A DNA stretch of 64,000 nucleotides from Helicoverpa zea. Its lineage: Eukaryota; Arthropoda; Insecta; Lepidoptera; Noctuidae. Both the position numbers and the translations under genes were made by a program. The stretch lies in contig NC_061474.1 of the NCBI RefSeq assembly GCF_022581195.2, forward strand, positions 1,674,001 through 1,738,000, read 5' to 3'. This document shows, one piece after another, positions 1-10,246 of the stretch. Under the pieces are notes generated by a model. The model was not told the DNA's origin. It saw only the letters and a program-made list of their open reading frames with translations, and ran no database searches. Position 1 is the stretch's first letter. The number at the start of each line of letters is the position of its first letter.

Positions 1-253
1 AAAGCAGCTCGCCAAAATGCGGGTGAGCGTAGGATGAGGAACGTTACTGTTTGCACTCTTATAGGCCTCCTTTGGACCCGACCATTTTTTAAGCAAACCA
101 AAAATCGTTGACAGATCTCTCAAAAAACCCGAACGCTTCGTAAGTACACTCGTAACTGATCGTCTTGGTCATGCCCACCGTACATCTTTGACATAGAAGA
201 AGGCGCCTGACCTGCCTGGATTATAGTGTCTCCACTCATCTTTCCTTACTCTG
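1..253 (+). repeat. Unclassified dispersed repeat A, copy 1
   Basis: This stretch is clearly similar to 16229-16482 and, more weakly, to 31265-31530. All copies share a block around GCCAAAATGCGGGTGAGCG (absent from copy 3), a block near CTTTGG, a block near ACTCGTAA.TGATCG and the end TCTTTCCTTACTC. The window cuts into its left side. No long ORF, terminal repeat or poly(A) is visible, so its class is unknown; it could be part of a longer transposon. Confidence 0.7.
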
Positions 254-1829
254 TGATTATTAATCATACGCGCCAAAGGGGGTCTACAGTACCTACTATT
301 AATTAATTTATTACTAATTGATATCAATTGCAAGGAGACCACTCGTCCCAAACCAATTAGACACAAAGAGGTATTTACAATTCAAATGTATTAATTGACT
401 AACCTAGTTTTTCTACACGCGACGTCATTGGACTAATAATAACTGATTAATGTTAATGAGTATGTATTTACATGTGAAGATGGACTGTTCTATCATAAAT
501 TAAGCTATAGCTGGATAAATTGATTACTGTTCTATGTTGTGCTGTTGACCTGGCAGCGATTAGTTCCGAACATGTGTTATGTTTATTTTACGTAAAAAGG
601 CAAATAATCAAGTGTTTTTCACTTGATTATCTGAATTTTTATTTTCCTATCGCAGGCATCTTCTCGAATGGAGAACGAAAGAACGTTAATCACCATAATA
701 ATTCATCATAACTATCCAGGCCGATTGGAGATTTCAGACTTAAAAGTCCAGGTTTCCTCAAGATTCCTTCACCTTTTTTTGATACTTAAGTCATTGTCCA
801 AGATACAATTAGAAAATGCATTCAACTTAGAAAAGTTACATTGGTACTGGCTTGACATGAAATACGTAAGGAAGCCGTACTGAAGAGGCTAGCGTAAACA
901 AAATATTTGCCAAATGCAAAATTGAGTTCAATATGCCAATATATCGAAGACGGAAAGTATACTGACTGCCAATTCTCTCGCTAATTTAGAATTATTTTTA
1001 TTGTATCATATTAAGCACTTATTTAACTTTCTCTACAACTTCAATCGTTCTGAGCTTTTATTTATTTATTTAATAAGTACAGTGACAGACTACAGGTTAA
1101 GACAATCAAGAAAAAACAATAGTTAGCATACAGTACATAAATCTGAAGTCCAATTATTCCTGTACATAACATTCAAGGATTTTATTGTTTCAGAGTAAGT
1201 GCTTTCATTGTAATTTATATTTTATCGAAGCAGGAAAGTATCGATATCGGCAACTCTATCGTCAATAGAGCTATATTGACACTAAAATTTAAGATAATGG
1301 CTACGCTAACAATTTTTTGTATAAGGCCTGTGCTAAATGTAATTTACTTACCACAAATTTTCATTAAAGCTCGTTAATTTAAGGATTAGTGTAGAATTAA
1401 CGATGTTCGAAACCCGACACTCAACCTACCCGTAAATAAATTTTCACCGTACCAAAAAAAAATTCCTCGAATCTAGAAAACGGGTTTTACCTAGAACATA
1501 TCATAATGTACCTACTACAATATCATATATTCTTATATAATTCCAACAAAAGCAATTACATAATGATGGTGATTTCTCTGAACCTCGTTTCATTTGTAAC
1601 GAGAGTACCGTGAAACTGGATATTTTGCCGTCCATTTTATCCCCTACATAGGTACTGGATATATAGGTGTACCAAGGATTTCTCCAGGAACAAGAAACAC
1701 GTCCTTGAAGAGCCGTACAAGTGTTCTATCGTTGAAACTTGGACAAACGAAGTTAGCTCGTAAACGTAAAGCGGACATGTTTTATTTGTACAAACTACAA
1801 ACGTTTTGGACAGATATTTTCGGGAAAAA
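254..1829. other. AT-rich intronic DNA with one short repeat relic
   Basis: No gene is seen. The only recognisable piece is about 716-790, which contains GATTTCAGACTT and GTCCAGGTTTCCTCAAGA. These blocks match the longer repeat copies at 4080-4215 and 13838-13985, so it is a truncated relic of that family. The small open frames here have no recognisable product. Confidence 0.5.
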
Positions 1830-1945
1830 TCTACGAACATTTTTGTCATGGACACTAGTTGTTTGCCGCGGTTTCATCCGAGTCTCGTGAAAACCACTTC
1901 CCATAACTGGATAAAATATAGCCTATTTCACTTGGGGATAGGGTA
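1830..1945. repeat. Relic of a common lepidopteran interspersed repeat
   Basis: The stretch reads GCCGCGGTTTCATCCG, then a region around CCCATAACTGGATAAAATA and TAGCCTATTTCACTTGGGGA. The combination of a 'cgcggtttcacccg' motif, a 'cttcccgtagtcgg' type motif and 'aaaa.tagccta' recurs here at 3200-3280, 12505-12560, 17805-17875, 36850-37030 and 52860-52920. These are decayed copies of a repeat I know to be abundant in Lepidoptera, but its class is not shown by this copy. Confidence 0.5.
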
Positions 1946-2496
1946 GCTTCGCAACAGTGAACCACATTTTTAAATTGATTCGATAGTTTCGGAGTCTTTA
2001 GTGTACAAAGCGAATCAATATATTAGTATAAGATGATGTGAGTGATCAACACTCGTAAGAAAAAAAATTAAAGCAACCAGGAACTTCAAAGAATGCCTAT
2101 AAATAATTTACGCCTAGTTATAATATTTGTCACACATTTACTATCATAAACAGTTATGCACCGGCAAGCCTTTAAATGAGCATAAAATGAAGGAATTTTA
2201 CGGTACAATAAATAAAACAAGATTGAATACCATTCCTCGTATTTAAAATTCACTTATGTAATGGTCTTTTGATTCCAGATTACTAACTGTGGATTACTGC
2301 TACTATTGATAGTTCAAATGGATCCAATGTCGATTCCATCGCTAATCGCAAAACATACGGAGAGATAGGTTATAGAAATCAGTGGTAAGAGTCTTTCTGC
2401 TAACAATTGCTGATAGTACTGGAATTGTTACCACACTGCTTCAAAGAAGGGGTGAGACGTATGGAGTGCAATCCCATTGTAATTTCTACGTGGAAA

Positions 2497-2745
2497 AGTG
2501 CATCTAATAATGTCCTCCTAGCCGATTATCGGCCACGGCGGCTGTTCTCATATAAGGAGATTAGCCAACTGCGCAGGACATATTATAGTGCACAAGCATT
2601 TGCGCAGACTCAGGTGCACTCACTATTCCTTCACTCTCGTGACCCGATGGAACGGCAATCAGACACGACCGGAGAGAGATCAGGCGCAGGACCTACATTT
2701 ACGTGCTCTCCGATGCACGGGCGTCTAATAAGTCTGTTTTCAATA
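2497..2745 (+). repeat. GC-rich interspersed repeat (lepidopteran type)
   Basis: A sharply bounded GC-rich block inside AT-rich intron, with TGGAACGGCAATCAGACACG and ACGTGCTCTCCGATGCACGG. From memory this string type is common across moth and butterfly genomes, but no second copy lies in this window. A 119-codon open frame crosses it without any recognisable domain and is taken as chance. Confidence 0.45.
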
Positions 2746-4079
2746 AACGTTTTTGTTTTCATTTGAAGTTGACATTGACATGACTTATCACAGCAATTTG
2801 GCGGTATGATTGTAAAAACCTCAAGACACAATACAGTGACTGTACATACCACTTGAATCATATAAAATTTGCATAGAAGTGACGAGGAAAATCCTGTAAA
2901 TTCAATGACCTTATTGTTCTTCCTTAGGCTACTGGGACAAGCAGGTGACGTTTCTATTCGTTCATTGGATTTCTTCGTAAAAACGTAAATTTTTTTACTG
3001 ACAGAGATTTAAGCAGTCTCATTTTCCTTGTCAAATTTTTGAGTGGCATTTGTTATAAGTAGAAAATATAAATGCTTACAATATGAAGTCATCTATCTTT
3101 TATATGACGAACCACATAGTTAAAACAAGGGTCAGCAGATTCATTCATGCGAGAAATAATTGCTAATCAGTTCTTACACTACTGGAAAGCTACACTGTGC
3201 CCCGAGAAAAATAGGCTATATTTTGTCCGAGTACGGGAAGAAGTGATGCAAGTGAAGCCACAGGAAAATAGCTAATCATTTGTAATACCGAACGCGATCT
3301 ACAATATTAATGAATCTTTTTTACATAAGCTGAACACGAGATTATCAAAGAAAGCTCTTCATAGACGATGTATTAGCTAACTAGAACTTGATCAATTAAG
3401 ATCAATTACAATACTATCGAACAGCTGCGTCTATATTGATGAATCATTGACAATTTTGCCCACATGTCATAACTACATATCCTCAGATCAATTTAATCTG
3501 CCTTCTATCCGAATGTTGCAATATTCAACAAGGACTTACTGTGAATAAATAGGAACAAGACGACTCTAAGGACCAAAAACAAAAACTATAAAAGGACCAA
3601 AAATCCTCCACATTATAACTATCACATAAATATTTTATTACACACAAAAAAAAATTAGACCACTGATCTTAAGTTCTGCGAAATCAAATAGCTAGATAGA
3701 CAAAGTCTTAAGTACCGACTAAACCTATTCCACAGATATCATTACCAAGACGGGATTGCAAAGTCCCGATGCCCGAGGGGATCCTGAATGTCCCTGAAGT
3801 CAAACAGCCATAACCCTGAATCGAAACGCTGAAGGTAGGGATCGCAATAAAAATAAAGGCATCAGAGAAAAGCGGATTTATTCCAATCGCAGGCTTACAA
3901 GTAAACTAGGAAAATATTTATCACAGTGTCGACGGAAAAATGTTGAGAAGCTGAGAGTGTATGAGCTATAGAGCGTTGATTTCATTATTAATTTTGTTAT
4001 AGACAGAGTAAGAACAATATAAAACGTGAACTTCAGGTAATTACTCGTATAACCATGTAACTTTTGCCATGACAGTTAC
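2746..4079. other. Intronic DNA without recognisable gene
   Basis: AT-rich, with a decayed interspersed repeat at about 3200-3280 (GTACGGGAAGAAGTGATGC) and a short GC-richer patch at 3745-3840 that I cannot identify. No coding potential is seen. Confidence 0.5.
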
Positions 4080-4215
4080 AGCCTTTTTTCGTCCCACTGC
4101 TGGACACAGGCCTCCTCTCACACAGAAAAGGATTGAGCATTAATCCACGCTTGCTCAATGCGGGGTGGTGATTTCAGACTTTATAGTCCTGGTTTCCTTA
4201 AGATGAACTTTTGCA
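4080..4215 (+). repeat. Short interspersed repeat B, copy 1
   Basis: It carries CCACTGCTGGACACAGGCCT, CTCACACAGAAAAGGATT, TGCTCAATGCGGGGTGGTGA and TTTCAGACTTTATAGTCC. The same blocks in the same order occur at 13838-13985, and the last two at 716-790. No poly(A) or TSD could be fixed. It resembles the 3' part of a retroposon well known in Lepidoptera. Confidence 0.7.
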
Positions 4216-4974
4216 AAACTTCAGAATAATACGTATAACATAAAAAGTATATTTTCGCTATGTAAACAGAAGACTCAACTGTCGTCCTTTTACCATCGAG
4301 AGTTTACTAAAAAAAACTATAAATGTTTGCCTTATACATCAGTTCCATACATACTCCGTATTCCTATAAGAAAATGGCGGAAACAGCGCCATCTATCACT
4401 TTTGCGACAAGCAACACAGGTAACAATATGTACACAGCATAGTTTGACGCTACAGTTGACATCGGGGACGGAGCTTACGATGTATATATTTTTTACTATC
4501 TTATTTATGATTCTACCTGTGAGTTATCTTTCTATCTTCTAGTCGGGAGATTGTTTAGGTGGTTACATGGCTTGGTACGACAGTTAGACATGCCACATTC
4601 AACTATATAGTTATCATACTCTTTTGTCTACACCAAAACAATAATTATCAGCATACAGTTGGGATGGTAAAACTTCAAGATTATGATTTTTATATCAGTT
4701 ATCAACATAATATAAAATACGCCTAACGATCAAAAATATTTGTACACACAGTTTCAAAGACACAATTTCATTCTGGTACAAACATTGCGTGTTCCAAAAC
4801 AATAAAAAGTTTTTCATAGTTGGCCATAATGGGTGCTAATAAAAATATGAAAACAGTATATAAATCAGTTGAAAAAATGTCTTCCTTTTCTTTGGCATTT
4901 TGTTGTATTTTGAATTGAAGTAACTGGGTTGAAAGTGCTTTGACTATAAACCTAGAACGAGGTGTGGTTAATAT

Positions 4975-5270
4975 AGAGGGGGAACAAATATAATGACCAC
5001 CATAAAATACTTTGATACCCTAAGTTTTGTAACCAGAAATATCTACTGAACACCAGAAAAATAAAGTCTAAAAATGTAATAGTACCAGCTATTTTAGTCA
5101 CGACTTCACTTTAAATTGTATTCGACCACCAAATTTAGTAAATGATCACCAACTCTTGACGACCAAATTAATGTATTATTTTTGCCTAAATAAGTCACTG
5201 TGATTGCCATAAAATGTAGGCTTATTACCAAATAAAGTATTATGATGCCATATTAAGTTATGTGTCCGGC
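4975..5270 (-). repeat. Inverted counterpart of the 5505-5900 tandem repeat
   Basis: Blocks such as CCACCAAATTTAGTAAATGA followed by TCACC are near reverse complements of the TTTGGTGATCATTTACTA block that recurs at 5600-5900. The two regions thus look like opposite arms of one larger element, now separated by an RTE tail. Decay prevents an exact boundary. Confidence 0.4.
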
Positions 5271-5275
5271 TTGCA

Positions 5276-5395
5276 ATGCATGCGTGAGTGTCAGTATGAC
5301 GAGTGACAGGGGAAAATGGAAGAAAATGACATATTGCGCCGACCCCAAGTAAAATTGAGAACAGGGCAGGAGAAAGAAGAAGAAGAATGTGTTTC
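5276..5395 (+). mobile_element. RTE-clade LINE, 3' tail fragment
   Basis: Reading on the plus strand gives the peptide VSVSMTSDRGKWKKMTYC followed by ADPK and a stop, then AATTGAGAACAGGGCAGGAG and a GAA-rich tail. The peptide is the same as the end of the longer RTE copy on the minus strand at 49597-50012, so both belong to one family. Only the last codons and the 3' UTR remain, a typical extreme 5' truncation. It sits between the two halves of the inverted repeat structure at 4975-5900. Confidence 0.8.
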
Positions 5396-5504
5396 TCAAT
5401 ACACTCCCTCGAAAACACACTCTTATCGCACTGTTTAGAGGCATGCAATAGACAATTTTCCACCCTAGTGCAGGAAAAGGGTCCCCATAATGTTATTACA
5501 TTTA

Positions 5505-5900
5505 TTGTATCAGGCCGAACTTATTTTTTTGGAGTCAGTTTACTAAAACAGGATAGCAAGATGTAAAAACTTTGATTATCATTTTATATTAAAACGCTGG
5601 TATAATTTTGATGATCATTTACTACTTTTGGTGATCATTTACTACTTATGGGATAACAATGATTTATTTGGACTCATTTTGCTTAAATAGGATAGCAGAA
5701 TTTAAAAACTTTGGTTGTAATCTTACTTTAAAATGGTGGTTTAATTTTGGTGATCGTTTACTATTTTTGGCTTACGCATGATTTATTTTGGAGTAATTTC
5801 ACTTAAATAGGATAGCAAAGTGTTAAAACTTTGGTGATAGTTTTACATTAAAATGCGAGTTTCATTTTGGTGATCATTTACTATTTTTGTCTGCTATTTG
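5505..5900 (+). repeat. Minisatellite-like tandem repeat, about 3 units of 110-130 bp
   Basis: Three diverged units are visible in direct order. Each holds TTTATTT.GGA.T, then CTTAAATAGGATAGCA, then AAAACTTTGG, then TTAAAATG, then GGTGATC.TTTACTA. They start near 5510, 5655 and 5785. Such arrays are found inside some lepidopteran Helitron-like and foldback elements; nothing here decides between these. Confidence 0.7.
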
Positions 5901-6339
5901 TTACTATATCTGGTGATCAGTTAAACATAAGCCATATAGAGGGCATCATAAGTACCAGTTAACTGGTGAAGCAATTAAGTAAGAAGGTTAATGTGAAACT
6001 AAACGAGGAACAACATAATATGGAATCTTTACGCGTTGAATTCTCCGAGGGTTTGGAGACGCGTATCACACAAGCTCACTCCGTCGATAGCGTGTGATCC
6101 CATGGGGGGAATCTATCTTCATTTATCGAGGCTACCAGCGGTAATATTATGCTTCAAGGATAATACCATTATTTTTCTTGCTAATGGTGATATATTTACT
6201 CGAAAACAAATATGTTTTGTTTATTTAATTTTTATTTTGAAGGTAGCAAAAGCAAGTATATTACATAAACGATTAGGTATTACATGGTATTTTATACACA
6301 TGGTAAGTTATTCATTACCTATACTTTTTCGTCTCTGAA

Positions 6340-7190
6340 GACCCTTTAACCGTGCCTGGAGGGAGCGACTGTCGCAACCCAGTGCAGGGCACGCCACCAT
6401 CGTGGCGGTAAGTCCCCTCTTTGAGGAGTGGCTCGGGAGGAGTCACGGCGCCCTCACGTACCGCATGACGCAGGTCCTCACCGGACACGGTTGTTTCGGG
6501 AGGTACCTGCACCGCATCGGTCGTGAGGAGGCGCCCGGGTGTCACCATTGTGCGGACAGCCCCGAGGACACGGTGGACCACACAGTCCAGGTGTGCCCCG
6601 CATGGGAGGGGCACCGCCGGGTCCTCGTCGAGGCTTTGGGCGGCGGCGACCTCTCGCGTCCGGCCCTGGTTCAGGCCATGGTCCGGGGCGAGAGGGAATG
6701 GGATGCCGTCGCCTCCTTCTGCGAAGCGGTCATGCTCGAGAAGGAGGAGGCGGAACGCCAGAGAGTTCGCACCTCTCATCCCGGCCGCCGCGCTGGACCA
6801 GGTAGACACCATGGGCGCCGGGTGTCGCGAGATGACTCCCGGCCACCGTAGGCGTGGGTCTGTGGGCGGTGAGTTCGGGTGGCTCATCGTCCCTCTGTCT
6901 TTCCAGACGACAGACCCGTGTCGACGGCGCGCGTTGTTCCACGCGCTCCTCAAAGAGATGTCAGCAACCCCAGCGGGGCCCAGCAGGGCCAAGGCCTGCC
7001 GGGGCTGCGGGTTGTTCGAAAGAGATACCGCGGCCCTGGTACATAAAAGGCCTATGACGGAACACGACGATTTTAGTCAGTAAGAGTCTGACACTCCCTC
7101 ACCGCTGCTAACCCACAGCGGGAGGGGTCATTTGATGATTTTACGTCGATAAAAAAAAAAAAAAAAAAAAAAAAAAAGACCCTTTAACCG
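6340..7190 (+). mobile_element. R1-clade non-LTR retrotransposon, 5'-truncated, with target-site duplication
   Basis: The 13-bp direct repeat GACCCTTTAACCG occurs at 6340-6352 and 7178-7190. Between them lie 825 bp: the end of a LINE ORF2, a GC-rich 3' UTR and a run of 27 A at 7151-7177. Poly(A) next to one copy of the repeat shows target-primed reverse transcription. The insert is far more GC-rich than the intron around it, which also creates several long spurious antisense frames. The flank is not 28S rDNA, so this is not the site-specific R1 itself but a member of the wider R1/TRAS/SART group. Confidence 0.9.
6354..6851 (+). pseudogene. C-terminal end of R1-clade ORF2 protein
   Basis: The open frame runs from the insertion junction (first codons AWRERLSQP) to the stop at 6849-6851 without a break. 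It contains the CCHC zinc-knuckle-like motif C-x2-C-x9-H-x4-C (CHHC, then DHTVQVC) that follows the reverse transcriptase in R1-clade ORF2 proteins. Just upstream is the block LTYRMTQVLTGHGCFGRYLH, also usual for this position. Endonuclease and reverse transcriptase are absent through 5' truncation, so it cannot be functional. There is no start codon that belongs to it. Confidence 0.85.
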
Positions 7191-9103
7191 TTTTAAGCCT
7201 TACTGGACTAATCCTTGTTTTATGCTCGATATGATCATAGCCAGGCTTCCACGGTTGAAACCGCCAAAAAATTATAATGAATGTGAAGAACGTACCAATT
7301 TGAACACGCAAATAAACCGAGTCCGGAGAGACTATAAAAATCCATGAAACAACATCCTCAAGAAGAACCAGAAGTAAAATAGAGAACCCTAGAAGCGGTC
7401 ACACAATAAACAAGAAGTAGGAAAACAGACAGTCGTCGCAAATCAATTTATCTACATCACATAGTTATTCAAGGCGCGAACCGTCCCAGTGCAAGCCACG
7501 AGATATGCGCGATAATCTAATGACTTACCTAGTTTAGAAAAAGGAATACAGCGATTGAAAGATATGGGCTATTTTTAGACAACTTAGGAATAGTTAGGAA
7601 TGGACATGGTGACGCTAAGAGCTACGTGCGGAGAGATATTTCGACAAACAATCTTCATCACGTGAACAGCTGGTTGTAATGGAGAAATAACTCTTGTTAG
7701 TATAAATAAGTGCTTCAAACGACACTAAACTACTACTTCATGATAAGAATAATATAACCAGGTGGGCTATTCACTATTTCACTGTTAATTGTTCAATAAC
7801 TTAAGCTAAAAGGAAACATAAATACAAGTAATTAAAAGGAAGCAGAAAAGACAAATGCTTGCTATCTTTCTCCATAAAATGGGACCGTTTCTGGTTCTCT
7901 GCCGCGTACAATATAATTGGCCTAAAACACTAAACTGAGTAATAAACGTAAAATTTACAGTAGCACTTGCTCTATACCAGTTATGGGAGATAGGACAGAT
8001 AAAATCAACAAACTATTACACTGGAAACCTGCTTCGAATAATAAAGATGGCCCTTTTAGTCCACTATTCGAGTTATCTTTAACGCGGATAAAAGGACCTA
8101 ATCTGGGCAACGTAAATTGTCGTCATTTCGACTGAATAAATTCAGAGACAATGTGAAACTTTTGCTGTATTATTCCAGATAATATAGCGGAACATCTTCC
8201 CATTTCACTTACTGAGGTATTTAGGAAACTTTTGATTTTGAGTTTGCTTACATTTAATTGATTCAAGCAACATTCAGTTCATTAAGAAAAACATGACAGA
8301 TAATTTAGGTTGACTGAAGTCTTTTGCAAACGTTTCTTGACATAATATAAATTGTACCCCGATATTAAACCATAATCATCGCTATCCTCTTCATCCGTAC
8401 ACCACAAGACAGTTCAGAACGTAGGTACCTAAAGTTTTATTGACCTGGCATCTTTAGAAAGTATTGCAACAATATTACGTGTATATTTTGAATACTGATG
8501 CTTTTCGTATCACAGAAATCAAAACAAGTTTCTAAGATAGGAACGAATTCGCTATAAAAATGGAGTGTAGGGCAAAGGAAGTCTCAATAGAAACTATTAT
8601 CATCCGAATAAGAAAAGTGAGGAAACTTTATCGATCGAGTTTATTGGTTTACTGGGGAATAGGTACCGCGTAGACGCGTAGGTACAGTAATATAATAGAA
8701 AGCTCGGCAGAATATTATATTGGGAACGTCCTTACGTCCGCATCGCTTGCATTTTAGGAGGGGTCAATGAGAGGTCAACGCACAGCAGCGAATCTACGAG
8801 ATCATGATAATATGATGAAGATTGTGCCTTGAATCAGAAGGACCAAGTTTAGAATAACTAAAAAGTCACATAAACATGTAAAACTTATACTTGGACATAA
8901 AATAAGTTCTAGAGATGTTGATTTACATTATTTATTCCAAATTACTATATTCTACAGCTCCAACACAAGCTATCAAATGTAAATTCGTACCAGTCTAGCT
9001 GGGTGAGGACGTACTAAAATTGTACTCAAACATTTTGAAACTCGTAACAGTTACAAGATTACCCAATTACGTTACATTTCATAACATCCGATGTTTGATG
9101 GAC
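7191..9103. other. Gene-free intronic DNA
   Basis: AT-rich sequence with no recognisable coding region, terminal repeat or poly(A). A short region near 8660-8690 has two GGTAC steps around CGCGTAGACGCG, too small to interpret. Confidence 0.5.
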
Positions 9104-10246
9104 TCTTAGACCAGCGGTTCCCGAATTCTTTTGGCTTCGGAACCCTTTTCGTTTCACAATTTTTCGGCGGAACCTTAGCAATAAACTAAAGAAGTAAATA
9201 CACTTAGGTACGGCTCGTAGCGTATGGTAGCGCACCAAATGGTTATATGGTTAGAGGCATATTCAGTATACTCAGGCGTAGCATGGCTATCTGCCACATG
9301 GGCCAGAAAACAATTTAGCCGCCCTTGACTTTGTGTATTATGTGAATAGTTTTCAGTTTGAAGACAGACAAAGTAAACGCAAAAAGAAATAGATTGGGTT
9401 TGTACAGGTGCGAGGCGAGCGAGCGCGATTTTTATTTTACTAAAAGAAGAAGTTCCAAGCACCCGCTAGCATTGAAAGACATTCAGTGGTAGCCGGTACC
9501 GCGAGCGAAGCGAGTGCGATTTTTTTTTAGTTTAATTACCTACACAAAATAAACAAAACCACTGTAAATTAATAAGGTCTCAAAAAGTACAATATTCACA
9601 CAAAAAAGCAAATGCAAATGAGTAAGAAGCAGCTAGCGAAGAAAGCGCCATTGCTTTTTTTGAATCAGAGGGATAAAAAATAAATATCAAAGGAAACCTT
9701 GACGGAAGCAAAATTTTTTCGGTGTTGGATACCAATTAAACGAACATAAAAGCATCACACGTAACATGCAGTCGCGAGCGTAGCGAGCGCGAAATTTTCG
9801 GATTCATGGAGGTGCAAAAATTGGAAATAATGTCGCACTTTGATTCATGGTAAAAATAGACACTGAAAATACTCGTATGCCGTGTCATTTCACGTCCTAA
9901 CAAATGTATGAAAACGTATAATCCTGGCGATGAAATAAGCCCAAAAAATGTGGTGATTTTTGACCTACTTTGCCGATTTCCAAAGACCGGGAGGTATTAA
10001 GTTAATCTACAATTTGTAAAAAACGGAATTAAATTATCTGCTGCCGTGGCCACCTACATGGTGCCTAAATGGAATTTTGGAATCCAATATTTAAACAATT
10101 TAATTGAAAATAAATAATAATTTAATATTGTCAAAAGTGAAACGATTTACCATATGGAAATCTTGATTTTTCCACGGAACCCCTGAGGGCCTGTCACGGA
10201 ACCTCAGGGTTCCGCGGAACCCCATTTGGGAACCGCTGTCTTAGAC
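9104..10246. mobile_element. Non-autonomous hAT transposon with 8-bp TSD
   Basis: The octamer TCTTAGAC occurs at 9104-9111 and 10239-10246, directly outside the inverted ends CAGCGGTTCCC (from 9112) and GGGAACCGCTG (to 10238). An 8-bp duplication with CAG...CTG ends of this form is diagnostic for the hAT superfamily. Next to each end are further GGAACC/GGTTCC motifs. The 1127-bp interior has no transposase frame with recognisable motifs; it has three copies of a GCGAGCG.AGCGAG-type motif near 9415, 9500 and 9772. It is therefore a deletion derivative mobilised in trans. Confidence 0.9.

Noticed and set aside
2407..2766. 119-codon plus-strand frame
   Set aside because: It overlies a GC-rich interspersed repeat and has no recognisable protein feature.
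6315..6992. 225-codon minus-strand open frame
   Set aside because: It is antisense to the R1-clade ORF2 tail and arises from its high GC content; no domain is recognisable.
9175..9462. 95-codon minus-strand frame inside the hAT element
   Set aside because: It lacks hAT transposase motifs (no BED finger, no dimerisation-region pattern) and is likely chance.
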